Source: Flavobacterium sp. (GTDB lineage Bacteria > Bacteroidota > Bacteroidia > Flavobacteriales > Flavobacteriaceae). Taken from it: DNA of 64,000 nt. The notes under the pieces were generated by a model. It had not been told where the DNA came from. It was given only the letters and a program-made list of their open reading frames with translations, and made no database searches. Both the position numbers and the translations under genes were made by a program. Position 1 is the first letter of the stretch, and every line of letters begins with the position of its first letter. Positions 1 through 11,536 of the stretch are shown piece by piece. The DNA is taken from the NCBI RefSeq assembly GCF_024642105.1, contig NZ_JAHEBT010000001.1, positions 62,001 to 126,000 of the forward strand, in the 5' to 3' direction.

Positions 1-65
1 ATTGGTTTTTCGCTATTGGGAAGAACGCAATATTGGCATCGAGTTAATTAATTTACAATCAATAG

Positions 66-2516
66 ATGTATTTTGTCGAAGTAATTTTACCGCTTTCACT
101 TGCTAAAACCTTTACGTATAAGGTTTCAGAAGCTGAATTTCATTTTGTGAAAAATGGGATGAGGGTGGTGGTGCCTTTCGGTAAAAGTAAAATGTACACG
201 GCTTTAATTATCGATAAGCATCAAAATGAGCCATCGCTGTATGAAGCCAAAGAAATTGATCAAATACTAGATGAAAAACCGATTGTAACTGAATTTCAAA
301 TTGCACATTGGCAATGGATTGCGAGCTATTATATGTGCGCAATTGGTGATGTGTATCGAGGCGCTATGCCAAGTGCTTTGTTATTAGAAAGTGAAACGAT
401 TATTTCGCAAAAACAATCTGTTGTGGTAGACGAAAGTTTGCTTTCGGATGAAGAGTTTTTAATCTATCAAGCCTTGCAACAACAAAGTTCGTTACGTATT
501 CAAGATATTACGGCTATTTTGAACAAGAAAAATATTTTCCCTGTTGTTCAGAAATTGATAGACAAAAATATTTTAGTGCTTCAAGAAGAAGTACAAGAAT
601 TGTATAAGCCTAAATTAGTTCGCTATGTGCGACTGCATTCCCAATATGATTCTAATTCGGGCTTGAGTGAATTGTTGGAAACACTAAAAAGCGCCTCCAA
701 ACAAAGAGAAATTGTATTGACTTATTTTCAGTTGAACGCAGCAGAGAAAAAGCCAATTTCGGTTAAGCAATTAGTAGAAACTGCAAATTCAACATCGTCA
801 ATCGTAAAAGCATTGATTGAAAAAGAAATACTAGAAGAGTACTTTATTCAAGAAGACAGGATTAATTTTAGCGGCAATGCTCAAGAAGCAGCTTTGCAAT
901 TGAGTGTAGCACAACAGCAAGCTTATGATCAGATTAATGAACGTTTTGAATCAAAAGAGGTTTGTTTATTACATGGAGTGACTTCAAGTGGAAAAACAGA
1001 AATTTACATTAAGCTAATCGAAGAACAAATAGCGACAGGAAAGCAAGTAGTGTATCTTTTGCCGGAAATTGCTTTAACCACGCAGTTAGTCGGTCGTTTA
1101 CGAGCCTATTTTGGAGACAAGGTAGGTGTGTATCATTCAAAATACAGCAATAATGAACGTGTTGAATTGTGGAAACAAGTTTTGGAACATTCTCCTAAAG
1201 CGCAAATAGTAATAGGAGCGAGGTCAGCCTTGTTTTTACCTTTTTCTAATTTGAGTTTGGTTATTGTGGATGAAGAACACGAACAAACCTTTAAACAGGT
1301 AGATCCTGCACCAAGGTACCACGCCCGAGATGCAGCAATAGTTTTAGCAAATGCGCATAAGGCTAAAGTGCTTCTGGGTTCGGCAACGCCAAGTCTTGAA
1401 TCGTATTTTAATGCGCAATCAGATAAATATGGTTTGGTCGAAATTACGGAACGTTACGGAAATGTTCAGTTGCCAGAAATTGAGTTAGTCGATTTAAAAG
1501 ACAGTTACTTCCGTAAAAAAATGACCGGACATTTTAGTGATTCGTTAATTGAAGCCATCACTACCGCTTTGTCATTAGGAGAACAAGTGATTTTATTTCA
1601 AAATAGAAGAGGATATTCGCCTATAATGGAATGTCTTACTTGTGGTAACGTACCGCAATGCCAGCAATGTGATGTAAGTTTGACCTATCATAAACACAAA
1701 AATCAGTTGCGTTGTCATTATTGTGGCTATTCAATGGCAAAGCCAACGCATTGTCACAGTTGTTCGAGTATCGATTTGGCTACCAAAGGTTTGGGTACGG
1801 AACAAATCGAACAAGAATTACTTACTATTTTTCCTAATGCCAAAATTGGAAGGATGGATCAAGATACCACCAGAGGTAAGTTTGGGTTTGAAAAAATCAT
1901 TGATAGTTTTAAAAATCAAGAAATAGAGATTTTAGTTGGAACCCAAATGTTAGCGAAAGGTTTGGATTTTAATAACGTGAGTTTGGTAGGTATTATGAAC
2001 GCTGACACTATGCTGTATCATCCTGATTTCAGAGCTTTTGAAAGAAGTTTTCAAATGATGACTCAGGTTTCGGGTCGTTCAGGACGTTCAGAAAAACGAG
2101 GGAAAGTGGTGATTCAAACCTATAATCCGAATCATAATACGATACAGCAGGTAACTAACAATGATTATATTGGAATGTATAAAGAGCAGTTGTATGACCG
2201 CCAAATATATAAATACCCACCTTATTTTAGATTAGTTAAACTAACATTGAAGCATCGTGATTTTGATAAATTAAAAGAAGGAGCGATGTGGTTGTATCAG
2301 GTAATGAGTCAAAATTTAGCATTACCTGTTTTGGGTCCCGAAGAACCACCCATTAGTAGGATAAGAAATGAATATATTAGAACTATTTTAATTAAAATTC
2401 CTCAAAATAGTTCAATTGGAAGTACTAAAAAAACGATTCAAAAAATACTCAATAGTTTTGAAGCAGTTCCGCAATTTAGGGCAATAAAAGTCGCAATCAA
2501 TGTAGATTATTATTAA
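66..2516 (+). CDS. priA: Primosomal protein N' (replication restart helicase PriA)
   Basis: PriA is the 3'-5' DNA helicase that recognises stalled forks and reloads the replicative helicase. The 816-residue protein has the full layout: an N-terminal DNA-binding region, Walker A GVTSSGKT at about 304-311, the DEEH box at about 402-405, and a helicase C-terminal half. Eight zinc-binding cysteines sit between the two helicase lobes at about 523, 526, 532, 535, 550, 553, 563 and 566. The start is the first ATG in frame and the N-terminus MYFVEVILPL is typical of flavobacterial PriA. The gene converges on the LytTR regulator with only one base between the stop codons and no visible terminator, so the two transcripts probably overlap. 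Confidence 0.97.
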   Translation: MYFVEVILPLSLAKTFTYKVSEAEFHFVKNGMRVVVPFGKSKMYTALIIDKHQNEPSLYEAKEIDQILDEKPIVTEFQIAHWQWIASYYMCAIGDVYRGAMPSALLLESETIISQKQSVVVDESLLSDEEFLIYQALQQQSSLRIQDITAILNKKNIFPVVQKLIDKNILVLQEEVQELYKPKLVRYVRLHSQYDSNSGLSELLETLKSASKQREIVLTYFQLNAAEKKPISVKQLVETANSTSSIVKALIEKEILEEYFIQEDRINFSGNAQEAALQLSVAQQQAYDQINERFESKEVCLLHGVTSSGKTEIYIKLIEEQIATGKQVVYLLPEIALTTQLVGRLRAYFGDKVGVYHSKYSNNERVELWKQVLEHSPKAQIVIGARSALFLPFSNLSLVIVDEEHEQTFKQVDPAPRYHARDAAIVLANAHKAKVLLGSATPSLESYFNAQSDKYGLVEITERYGNVQLPEIELVDLKDSYFRKKMTGHFSDSLIEAITTALSLGEQVILFQNRRGYSPIMECLTCGNVPQCQQCDVSLTYHKHKNQLRCHYCGYSMAKPTHCHSCSSIDLATKGLGTEQIEQELLTIFPNAKIGRMDQDTTRGKFGFEKIIDSFKNQEIEILVGTQMLAKGLDFNNVSLVGIMNADTMLYHPDFRAFERSFQMMTQVSGRSGRSEKRGKVVIQTYNPNHNTIQQVTNNDYIGMYKEQLYDRQIYKYPPYFRLVKLTLKHRDFDKLKEGAMWLYQVMSQNLALPVLGPEEPPISRIRNEYIRTILIKIPQNSSIGSTKKTIQKILNSFEAVPQFRAIKVAINVDYY

Positions 2517-2517
2517 T

Positions 2518-3213
2518 CTATGCAAAAGCAAGGGCTTTAATTAAGTCTTCTTTTTTATGTCTACTTAAAGGAATTTTGGAAGAACCAATCTCGGCAAACT
2601 TACTATTGTAACGCTCTACTTTATCAATATTAATGATGTAGGATTTGTGTACTCTTACAAATTTCTCTTTACTCAGGTTGCCTTCGAATGATTTCATTGT
2701 AGAAAGCACAAGATTATTTCCTTCTTCGGTTACTACTTTTACATAATCTCCAAAAGCCTCAATCCATTTTATCTTAGCAGTGAATATTTTTAATTTCTTG
2801 AGATTACTTTTAATAAAAATATGTTCGCCAGAATCTTCTTTGGTTTCGTTTTCGAGTGAATGTAAATGTAAGGCTCGTTTTACGGCTGTCTCAAACCGGT
2901 TTAATGTAACTGGTTTTTGAAGGTAGTCAGTAGCGTCGTAGTCAAATGCTCTTAATGCATATTCTGCTTTGGCAGTTACAAAAATAACTTGAGGCTTCGT
3001 TTTTAGGCCTTCTAAGAAAGAAAATCCGCTTATTACAGGCATTTCAATATCTAAAAAAACAAGATCTACTGAATGAATTGCCATGCAATTTCGCGCCTCT
3101 ATGGCGTTAGAAAAATCTCCTATCAAATTCAATTGTGGGTGATTGTTAACTAATCTTGCCACAATCATTCGCTGAACGGCGCTGTCTTCGATTATTAAAC
3201 AATTTAATTTCAT
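2518..3213 (-). CDS. LytTR-family response regulator
   Basis: Two-domain regulator of 231 residues. The receiver domain (about 1-115) has acidic residues Glu9/Asp10, the phospho-acceptor Asp55 in FLDIEMP, Thr80 and Lys100, so it should be phosphorylated. The LytTR DNA-binding domain fills about 130-228, with the typical segment VRVHKSYIINIDKVE. Members of this family usually pair with a LytS/YehU-type histidine kinase, but none is encoded nearby, so this is an orphan regulator here. It is divergent from the ribosomal rpsF operon and convergent with priA. Its targets cannot be told from the sequence. Confidence 0.93.
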   Translation of the reverse strand: MKLNCLIIEDSAVQRMIVARLVNNHPQLNLIGDFSNAIEARNCMAIHSVDLVFLDIEMPVISGFSFLEGLKTKPQVIFVTAKAEYALRAFDYDATDYLQKPVTLNRFETAVKRALHLHSLENETKEDSGEHIFIKSNLKKLKIFTAKIKWIEAFGDYVKVVTEEGNNLVLSTMKSFEGNLSKEKFVRVHKSYIINIDKVERYNSKFAEIGSSKIPLSRHKKEDLIKALAFA

Positions 3214-3320
3214 AGCTTTTTAAATTATTGATTATCAATTACTAATTTAATTAAAATTTATTTAAAAATCAAAAATGAAAGTAAATAGTTACACAAAAGT
3301 GTAATAAAGATAATTATCGC

Positions 3321-3350
3321 TTGTATATATGAAAGAATTGATTATTTTTG
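3321..3350 (+). promoter_or_regulatory. Bacteroidetes-type promoter of the rpsF operon
   Basis: TTG at 3321-3323, a 19-nt spacer and TATTTTTG at 3343-3350 match the -33/-7 consensus of the Bacteroidetes primary sigma factor. Transcription should begin near 3357, leaving a short leader before rpsF. Confidence 0.7.
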
Positions 3351-3380
3351 CACCCAATTTAACAAATAAATACATTATTT

Positions 3381-3722
3381 ATGAATCATTATGAAACTGT
3401 TTTCATTTTAAATCCCGTTTTATCTGAAGTTCAGGTAAAGGAAACAGTAAGCAAATTTGAAGAATTTCTTACTAGTCGTGGAGCTGAAATGGTATCGAAA
3501 GAAGACTGGGGTCTTAAAAAAATGGCTTACGAAATTCAAAACAAGAAAAGTGGTTTTTACCATTTATTCGAATTCAAAGTTGCTGGTGAAGTATTACTTG
3601 CTTTTGAAACTGAATTTAGACGTGACGAGAGAGTTATGCGTTTCTTAACTGTAAGTTTAGATAAACACGCAATTTCTTGGGCTGAAAGAAGAAGAACTAA
3701 ACTTAAATCTCAAAAAGCTTAA
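3381..3722 (+). CDS. rpsF: 30S ribosomal protein bS6
   Basis: Small-subunit platform protein bS6, 113 residues, beginning [16 protein letters not shown], which is diagnostic of the family. It binds 16S rRNA together with bS18, encoded five bases downstream. First gene of a three-gene operon rpsF-rpsR-rplI preceded by a strong consensus promoter. In Flavobacterium ribosomes bS6 and bS18, with bS21, help sequester the anti-Shine-Dalgarno tail of 16S rRNA. That is published family knowledge and is consistent with the lack of clear Shine-Dalgarno sequences in this window. Confidence 0.97.
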   Translation: MNHYETVFILNPVLSEVQVKETVSKFEEFLTSRGAEMVSKEDWGLKKMAYEIQNKKSGFYHLFEFKVAGEVLLAFETEFRRDERVMRFLTVSLDKHAISWAERRRTKLKSQKA

Positions 3723-3727
3723 TTATC

Positions 3728-4024
3728 ATGGCTACATTACAACAATCTGCTTCAGGAAAAAAAGACGGAGATATCAGATATCTTACGCCTTTGAACATAG
3801 AAACTAACAAAACTAAAAAGTATTGTCGTTTCAAAAAATCAGGTATCAAATATATCGATTATAAAGATGCTGATTTCTTATTGAAATTTGTTAACGAGCA
3901 AGGAAAAATTCTTCCTCGTCGTTTAACAGGTACTTCATTGAAATACCAAAGAAAAGTGTCTGTTGCTGTAAAAAGAGCACGTCACTTAGCTTTAATGCCA
4001 TACGTGGCCGATTTATTAAAATAA
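3728..4024 (+). CDS. rpsR: 30S ribosomal protein bS18
   Basis: bS18, 98 residues, somewhat longer than the roughly 75-residue enterobacterial form because of an N-terminal extension of about 20 residues, as is common in Bacteroidetes. The core [19 protein letters not shown] and the C-terminal [11 protein letters not shown] are family hallmarks. It partners with bS6 in the 30S platform. It lies between rpsF (5-base gap) and rplI (63-base gap), so all three should be co-transcribed. Confidence 0.97.
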   Translation: MATLQQSASGKKDGDIRYLTPLNIETNKTKKYCRFKKSGIKYIDYKDADFLLKFVNEQGKILPRRLTGTSLKYQRKVSVAVKRARHLALMPYVADLLK

Positions 4025-4087
4025 TTTAAAACTCAGTTGTTGGTTTCTCATTAAAGAGAACCTAACTTCTATAACAAGGACAACAAC

Positions 4088-4531
4088 ATGGAATTGATTC
4101 TTAAAAAAGACGTTCAAAATTTAGGATTTAAAGACGATGTAGTAACTGTGAAAAACGGTTATGGTCGTAACTTCTTAATCCCACAAGGTTTCGCACAATT
4201 AGCAACTCCTTCTGCAAAGAAAGTATTAGCTGAAAACTTGAAACAAAGAGCGCACAAAGAAGCTAAAGTAGTAGCAGATGCAAAAGCATTAGCTGAAACT
4301 TTAAAAGCTATCGAAATTAAAATCACTGCAAAAGCAGGTGGTGAAAAATTATTTGGTTCTATTACTAATATTGACATCGCTGCAGCTTTGGCTAATGCAG
4401 GTCAAGAAATTGATAGAAAATTCATCACTAGCGGAATTGTTAAACGTACAGGAAAATATACTGCTTCAGTTCGTTTACACAGAGATGTTATCGTAGAATT
4501 AGCTTACGAAATTGTTGCTGAAAAAGCATAA
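4088..4531 (+). CDS. rplI: 50S ribosomal protein bL9
   Basis: bL9, 147 residues. The N-terminal rRNA-binding globule has the signature VKNGYGRNFLIPQGFA (about 21-36). This is followed by the long connecting helix rich in Lys/Ala and the C-terminal domain. It is the last gene of the rpsF operon and is followed 18 bases later by a strong intrinsic terminator. Confidence 0.97.
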   Translation: MELILKKDVQNLGFKDDVVTVKNGYGRNFLIPQGFAQLATPSAKKVLAENLKQRAHKEAKVVADAKALAETLKAIEIKITAKAGGEKLFGSITNIDIAAALANAGQEIDRKFITSGIVKRTGKYTASVRLHRDVIVELAYEIVAEKA

Positions 4532-4549
4532 TTTCTTAACTTATATCTT

Positions 4550-4578
4550 AAAATCCCGATGCGAGTCGGGATTTTTTT
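4550..4578 (+). terminator. Rho-independent terminator of the rpsF-rpsR-rplI operon
   Basis: Stem AAATCCCGA (4551-4559) pairs with TCGGGATTT (4566-4574) around a six-base loop, followed by a T run. Confidence 0.9.
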
Positions 4579-4585
4579 GTTTAAT

Positions 4586-4610
4586 GTCATTGCGAGGAAC
4601 GAAGCAATCT
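4586..4610. repeat. Short intergenic palindrome (ATTGC...GCAAT)
   Basis: A 25-bp unit just past the rplI terminator has ATTGC (4589-4593) pairing with GCAAT (4604-4608) around GAGGAACGAA. I recognise this string as a dispersed intergenic repeat of Bacteroidetes genomes. Only one copy is visible in this window. Confidence 0.55.
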
Positions 4611-4663
4611 CATTTTTTTATTTTTAACTATTTGGAACTAGTTTAGCATGTTCCCTCAATGAT

Positions 4664-5137
4664 ATGAAATATTCAAGATTAACTAAAGAACAATTTGAAG
4701 AATTACATCCAGAGTTTATCAATTTTTTGGCAAGCCAATCGATTGATAAAGCCGAATGGGATACAATAAAAGAACATAAACCCGAAGTTGCTGAACAAGA
4801 ATTAGACGTTTTTTCTGATTTGATTTGGGAAGGGGTTTTAACTAAAGCGGAATATTTAGAACATTTTTCTAAGAATCATATTTTCCTTTTTCAATGTTTT
4901 GATACCTATGTGAATTCTATTGTATTAAAATCATTAGTTCCAGAAGTGGATTTTTTAACCAAAGACGGGTTACAATGGTTGAGTGATAATATGTTTACAG
5001 AAACTATTGAAATGAAAATAGGTAAAAAAGTATTTACCGAAGAGCGAAATGCCTCTATATTTGGACTAATTCAACAAGGTGCTTTCTTGAGCGACGGACA
5101 ATTGTACCAACAAATAAATTCGATTATTGAATCGTAA
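4664..5137 (+). CDS. Conserved flavobacterial protein (DUF6495-like)
   Basis: 157-residue soluble, acidic protein without signal peptide or membrane segment, beginning MKYSRLTKEQFEELHPEF. It resembles the Flavobacteriaceae family I remember as DUF6495, which has no assigned function. It lies between the ribosomal operon and ligA in the same direction, followed by a strong hairpin that reaches to the ligA start. The assignment is from memory of the family, and no catalytic motif is visible. Confidence 0.75.
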   Translation: MKYSRLTKEQFEELHPEFINFLASQSIDKAEWDTIKEHKPEVAEQELDVFSDLIWEGVLTKAEYLEHFSKNHIFLFQCFDTYVNSIVLKSLVPEVDFLTKDGLQWLSDNMFTETIEMKIGKKVFTEERNASIFGLIQQGAFLSDGQLYQQINSIIES

Positions 5138-5159
5138 TTGTATTGGTATTTCTATTAAT

Positions 5160-7413
<2,254 letters not shown>

Positions 7414-7428
7414 AAATCAGTATTTGAA

Positions 7429-8343
7429 TTATACAATGATAGATTTGCCTTTCGCAATATTTTTTTTGTTGCTGTCAAAGTAAAAATCAATGCGTCCTAA
7501 GTTAATACCGTAGCAACCTACTTGGTTGACTAACACCTCTTTTCCGGCTTTGTTATTGACTACAGTTGGTTTATCCAAGAAGGTGTGGGTGTGACCACCA
7601 ATGATTAAATCAATATCTTCAGTTACTGCGGCCAATTTTAAATCACTAATCTTATCAGCATCTTCTTTAGTGTATTTGTAACCAAGGTGAGACAGACAAA
7701 TCACTAAATCGCATTTTTGTTCCTTTTTCAAAATACGAACCATATCTTGACTAACTTCTACGGGGTCGTTATACACCGTTTCTTTGTACAATTTCTTGTC
7801 TACAAGTCCGTCAAACTCAATTCCTAATCCAAAAACTCCAATTTTAATTCCATCTTTGATGAAAATTTTATACGGTTTTACCAACCCGTCCATAACGGTA
7901 TTTTTGAAATCGTAATTGGCTGAAATGAATTCAAAAGTAGCATGAGGCATTTGTGCGTGTAAACCATCGACACCATTATCAAAGTCGTGATTTCCAATAG
8001 CAGAAGCATCGTATTTCATCATACTCATTAATTTGAATTCCAATTCGCCTCCGTAGTAGTTAAAATAAGGAGTTCCTTGAAAAATATCACCTGCATCAAG
8101 AAGCAATACATTGGGAGTTTCTTGGCGAATACTCTCTATTAATGCCGCTCTTCGGCTTACCCCTCCCATATTGGCATTTCGAGGATCATCTGCAGGAAAT
8201 GGGTCGATATGACTATGTACATCGTTTGTATGTAAAATGGTAATTTTCTTAATATCGGCCGATTTGAAACTGCTCAATGACAATCCCAATCCTACAAATG
8301 CAGAACCAGCTGCTGTTTTTTCTATAAAATCTCTTCTTTTCAT
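7429..8343 (-). CDS. Metallophosphatase, 5'-nucleotidase N-terminal half (Tat signal)
   Basis: 304-residue calcineurin-like phosphoesterase of the UshA/5'-nucleotidase family. The N-terminus MKRRDFIEKTAAGSAF is a twin-arginine signal, implying folded export to the periplasm. Dimetal ligands are visible: Asp41 and His43 in ILHTNDVHSH, then LDAGDIFQGT, GNHDFDNG and GGHTHTFLD. The protein ends after the phosphoesterase domain. The missing C-terminal substrate-binding domain is encoded by the gene immediately upstream in the same operon, 17 bases away. Together they should act as one nucleotidase or 2',3'-cyclic phosphodiesterase. Exact substrate unknown. Confidence 0.93.
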   Translation of the reverse strand: MKRRDFIEKTAAGSAFVGLGLSLSSFKSADIKKITILHTNDVHSHIDPFPADDPRNANMGGVSRRAALIESIRQETPNVLLLDAGDIFQGTPYFNYYGGELEFKLMSMMKYDASAIGNHDFDNGVDGLHAQMPHATFEFISANYDFKNTVMDGLVKPYKIFIKDGIKIGVFGLGIEFDGLVDKKLYKETVYNDPVEVSQDMVRILKKEQKCDLVICLSHLGYKYTKEDADKISDLKLAAVTEDIDLIIGGHTHTFLDKPTVVNNKAGKEVLVNQVGCYGINLGRIDFYFDSNKKNIAKGKSIIV

Positions 8344-8360
8344 CTTTCTGTTTTTGGAAT

Positions 8361-9140
8361 TTATTCTTCAGTAATTCGGATGTCATTGATTACCGGAATG
8401 GTATCGACTTCTTTGAAGTAGTCAATCAGAATATTTCGTAATTTATAATCTAAATCATATTTCTGGATTCCTTTTTTGAAAAAATTCATATTGTCTCCTC
8501 CGTTAGCCAAGTAATCATTGGTAGCCACATTATAGATAGCATTCAAATCAAGAGGTTTTCCTTGAATTAGAATATTTTTAGGACTGTTGTTTTTTTGAAT
8601 AGTAAAAGTGATTCCGGCAATTGGATGCGCTTTTTTAGTAGCAATGAAATAATCTACTAATTCTTGTACCTGTTCGCCTTTTAAAGCAATTACCACCAAG
8701 CTGTTTTCAAACGGCATGATTTCAAATGCAGTACGTGCGGTTACATTTCCTTTAGGAAGTATAGAACGAATTCCTCCACTATTCAGCAAACAGATATTGA
8801 CTGATTTTTTTTCTCTTAATTGGAATACTTTATCGCCTGCTTTGAATGTTACATCAGCAAGTAAATTCCCTAAAGGCGATTGCCATTTACTGCCACTTTT
8901 ATCTAAAGTTTCAGGGCTGTAGGCTAAAACAGCACTTAAATCAGCATCGATATGCTCGCGATACGGATTGATGTATTTTTCTATTTCTGGGGTTTGTTGT
9001 ATTGTTTCTGTAATAGGAATGCGTTTTCCTTCAATTATAGTTAATTGATAACTAGGCTTTCCGCATGAAATAACTACTGAATATGTTATAATTATAACAA
9101 AAAGTTTGAAAAATTGATTATACTTTTTTAGTTTTACCAT
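8361..9140 (-). CDS. 5'-nucleotidase C-terminal domain lipoprotein
   Basis: 259-residue lipoprotein: a hydrophobic signal peptide ends in a lipobox-like VVISCGK. The mature part is a 5_nucleotid_C domain with the nucleotide-binding signatures LLNSGGIRS and ATNDYLANGGDN. It has no catalytic metal site of its own. It precedes the phosphoesterase-domain gene, so the usual domain order of UshA (catalytic then binding) is reversed at the gene level. The lipid anchor and the Tat-exported partner may meet in the periplasm. Complex formation is inferred. Confidence 0.92.
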   Translation of the reverse strand: MVKLKKYNQFFKLFVIIITYSVVISCGKPSYQLTIIEGKRIPITETIQQTPEIEKYINPYREHIDADLSAVLAYSPETLDKSGSKWQSPLGNLLADVTFKAGDKVFQLREKKSVNICLLNSGGIRSILPKGNVTARTAFEIMPFENSLVVIALKGEQVQELVDYFIATKKAHPIAGITFTIQKNNSPKNILIQGKPLDLNAIYNVATNDYLANGGDNMNFFKKGIQKYDLDYKLRNILIDYFKEVDTIPVINDIRITEE

Positions 9141-9187
9141 CTCTAATGCAACTTTATTAATTAGTTTTGTAATTAGGTAAATGTACT

Positions 9188-9712
9188 ATGTTTTTAAATT
9201 ATTTAAAGAATTTTTTTTTAAAATATACGTTAAAAAACAAATGGCAAGAGGTGAGTAGCTTAGCTGGTACAAATGCTATACGTACAGTTGGTTTAGTGAT
9301 AGACGAAACGAAATTTTTGGATAAAGAAAGCTTGATTCAAGAATTAATTTCGAATGGGTTTGCTGCAAATAACATTAGTATACTTGTTTACAGAGATACG
9401 ATAAATAAAAAAGAAACCTATTCTCGACACACCTTTAATTCAGCTGTTTTGAATTGGGATGGTGCAATTACTGATAGAGTGGTAAACGAATTTATCGAAA
9501 CAGAATTTGACTTATTGGTGAGTTATTATGAAATAGAAAAAGCAATTTTGCTACTCATTACTTATAATTCAAAAGCAAAATTTAAAGTTGGGTTTTCTTC
9601 AATTGATAAAAGATTACATCATTTGACGATTACTACACGAATTGAAAATTATACGATTTTCGTTCACGAATTATTTAAATATTTAAAAATATTAAACAAA
9701 ATAGAATCTTAA
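9188..9712 (+). CDS. Conserved hypothetical protein (DUF6913-like)
   Basis: 174 residues, no signal peptide. N-terminal basic helix ([19 protein letters not shown]), then an alpha/beta region. Resembles the flavobacterial family I remember as DUF6913, usually found directly before dapA. Here only one base separates its stop codon from the dapA ATG, so the two are translationally close and co-transcribed. No catalytic residues can be proposed. It is divergent from the 5'-nucleotidase operon. Confidence 0.8.
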   Translation: MFLNYLKNFFLKYTLKNKWQEVSSLAGTNAIRTVGLVIDETKFLDKESLIQELISNGFAANNISILVYRDTINKKETYSRHTFNSAVLNWDGAITDRVVNEFIETEFDLLVSYYEIEKAILLLITYNSKAKFKVGFSSIDKRLHHLTITTRIENYTIFVHELFKYLKILNKIES

Positions 9713-9713
9713 T

Positions 9714-10595
9714 ATGCAATCATTAATAGGAACAGGTGTTGCTTTGGTAACTCCTTTTAAAGCTGATTTTTCAATTGATACAGAAGCATTAACTCGAATT
9801 GTGAATTTTTCCATTGACGGTGGTGTTGAATATCTTGTGGTATTAGGAACAACGGCTGAAAATGCAACATTGTCAGCATCAGAAAAAGAAGTAGTTATTG
9901 CAACTGTTGTTGAAGCTAATAAAGGAAGATTGCCTTTAGTGTTAGGAGTAGGGGGTAATAATACCATGGAAGTGGTTGCAGAACTAAAAACTAGAGATTT
10001 GGCTGCTTTTGCCGCTATTCTTTCCGTTTCTCCTTATTATAATAAACCAACACAAGAAGGGATTTATCAGCATTTTAAAGCGGTTGCAGAGGCGTCTCCG
10101 CTGCCGGTAATTTTATACAACGTTCCGGGTAGAACTTCAAGCAATATGTTGCCAGCAACAGTAGTTCGTTTGGCTAACGACTTTAAAAATGTTGTTGCTA
10201 TTAAAGAAGCTTCGGGAGATTTGGTGCAAGGGTTCCAATTATTGAAAACAAAACCTAAGGATTTCTTAGTGATTTCAGGCGATGATATGACTGCTTTGTC
10301 TTTAATTTTAGCAGGGGGGGCAGGTGTGATTTCAGTTATTGGACAAGGTTTTCCTGCTGCTTTTTCAGAAATGATTCGCTTAGGATTGAACCGTAAGGTA
10401 GATCAGGCTTTTCAAACCCAATACGCATTGTCAGATTGTATTGATATGATTTTTGAACAAGGTAATCCTGCAGGAATTAAACAAGTATTTCAATCGTTAG
10501 GAATTGCAGAGAATACAGTGCGTTTGCCATTGGTAAAAGTAGATGATTCTTTAGCTAATAGAATTAACTTGTTTGTTCAAAAAAGCAATAAATAA
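9714..10595 (+). CDS. dapA: 4-hydroxy-tetrahydrodipicolinate synthase
   Basis: Condenses pyruvate and aspartate semialdehyde in the lysine/diaminopimelate pathway. The 293-residue TIM barrel has the pyruvate-binding GTTAEN (about 45-50), Tyr135 in LYNVPGRT and the Schiff-base Lys164 in AIKEASGD, all in their expected positions. Cytoplasmic. Co-transcribed with the DUF6913-like gene one base upstream. The next gene, bamD, has its own promoter. Confidence 0.97.
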   Translation: MQSLIGTGVALVTPFKADFSIDTEALTRIVNFSIDGGVEYLVVLGTTAENATLSASEKEVVIATVVEANKGRLPLVLGVGGNNTMEVVAELKTRDLAAFAAILSVSPYYNKPTQEGIYQHFKAVAEASPLPVILYNVPGRTSSNMLPATVVRLANDFKNVVAIKEASGDLVQGFQLLKTKPKDFLVISGDDMTALSLILAGGAGVISVIGQGFPAAFSEMIRLGLNRKVDQAFQTQYALSDCIDMIFEQGNPAGIKQVFQSLGIAENTVRLPLVKVDDSLANRINLFVQKSNK

Positions 10596-10633
10596 GGGCA
10601 ATTTATTTCACATTTTTTTAACTCAAAAAATAT

Positions 10634-10664
10634 TTTGTAGTCGCTAAATTAATACCTAAATTTG
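10634..10664 (+). promoter_or_regulatory. Bacteroidetes-type promoter of bamD
   Basis: TTTG at 10634-10637, 19-nt spacer, TAAATTTG at 10657-10664. This leaves a 5' leader of about 65 nt before bamD that contains a small imperfect hairpin around 10692-10712. Confidence 0.65.
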
Positions 10665-10733
10665 CGACCTTAACTTCGGTATGCTTATATCAGGTTGATG
10701 TCAATCTGAAGTAATCATAATAAAAGTAAAAAA

Positions 10734-11528
10734 ATGAAAAAAATAGTATCTCTCTTACTTGTCATTGTTCTTTTTAGTTCGTGTAACGAATATCAGAAAG
10801 CATTGAAATCCGAAGATGTAGCCATTAAATTTGATGTTGCTACTAAGATGTACGAAGTAAAGAGCTATAATAAAGCGTTACGTTTATTTGAACAAATTGC
10901 ACCATCATACAGAGGAAAACCTCAAGCGGAGAAATTGTTTTATATGTTTTCTCAATCGTATTTTAAAACAAAACAATATTATTTAGCAGGGTATCAATTT
11001 GAAAGTTTTGTTTCAAGTTATCCCAAAAGTGAAAAAGCACAGGAAGCAGCTTTTTTAGGTGCTAAAAGTTATTCTATGTTGTCTCCTGTATTTAGTTTAG
11101 ATCAAACAGATACTACTAAAGCAATAGAAAAATTACAAACATTTATTGATACCTATCCTAATTCAGAATATTTGCCAGAAGCAAATATAATTATGAAAAA
11201 TCTGAATGAAAAAATTGAAAAGAAAGTATTTGAAAATGCAAAAGGATATAATACTATTTCAGATTATAAATCGGCTTTAGTAGCTCTTGATAATTTTATT
11301 GCAGATTATCCAGGAACTCCTTTTAAAGAAGAAGCGTTGTATTATAAATTGGATTCAGCGTATCAATTAGGGATAAATAGTATTCCTGCAAAAATGGAAG
11401 AGCGTTTGAATGTAGCAAAGGTAGCGCATGCTAATTTGATTAAATTCAAAGCAGACACGAAATACAAACAAAAAGCGGACGAAATGTTGGTTCGCATTGA
11501 AAAAGATTTACAAAAATTTACTAAATAA
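10734..11528 (+). CDS. bamD: Outer membrane protein assembly factor BamD
   Basis: Lipoprotein of the BAM complex that folds beta-barrels into the outer membrane. Signal peptide MKKIVSLLLVIVLFSSC with lipobox cysteine 17. The 264-residue protein is built of tetratricopeptide-like helical repeats (e.g. KSYNKALRLFEQIAPSYRG, ALVALDNFIADYPGTPF), the usual BamD fold and size. First gene of a compact cluster with omega-like, coaBC, porD and recN, an arrangement typical of Bacteroidetes. Confidence 0.95.
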   Translation: MKKIVSLLLVIVLFSSCNEYQKALKSEDVAIKFDVATKMYEVKSYNKALRLFEQIAPSYRGKPQAEKLFYMFSQSYFKTKQYYLAGYQFESFVSSYPKSEKAQEAAFLGAKSYSMLSPVFSLDQTDTTKAIEKLQTFIDTYPNSEYLPEANIIMKNLNEKIEKKVFENAKGYNTISDYKSALVALDNFIADYPGTPFKEEALYYKLDSAYQLGINSIPAKMEERLNVAKVAHANLIKFKADTKYKQKADEMLVRIEKDLQKFTK

Positions 11529-11536
11529 ATAAAGTC

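Noticed and set aside
1..106. Open frame at the left edge running into priA
   Set aside because: A frame from base 2 stays open to 106, but it overlaps priA by 41 bases and its product matches nothing I know. An upstream gene end cannot be supported.
7429..9140. Frameshifted single 5'-nucleotidase gene
   Set aside because: The two halves have separate export signals and the binding-domain gene comes first, so this is an arrangement of two genes and not a broken one.
10665..10733. Riboswitch in the bamD leader
   Set aside because: Only a small imperfect hairpin with a too-short loop is visible. No known riboswitch motif.
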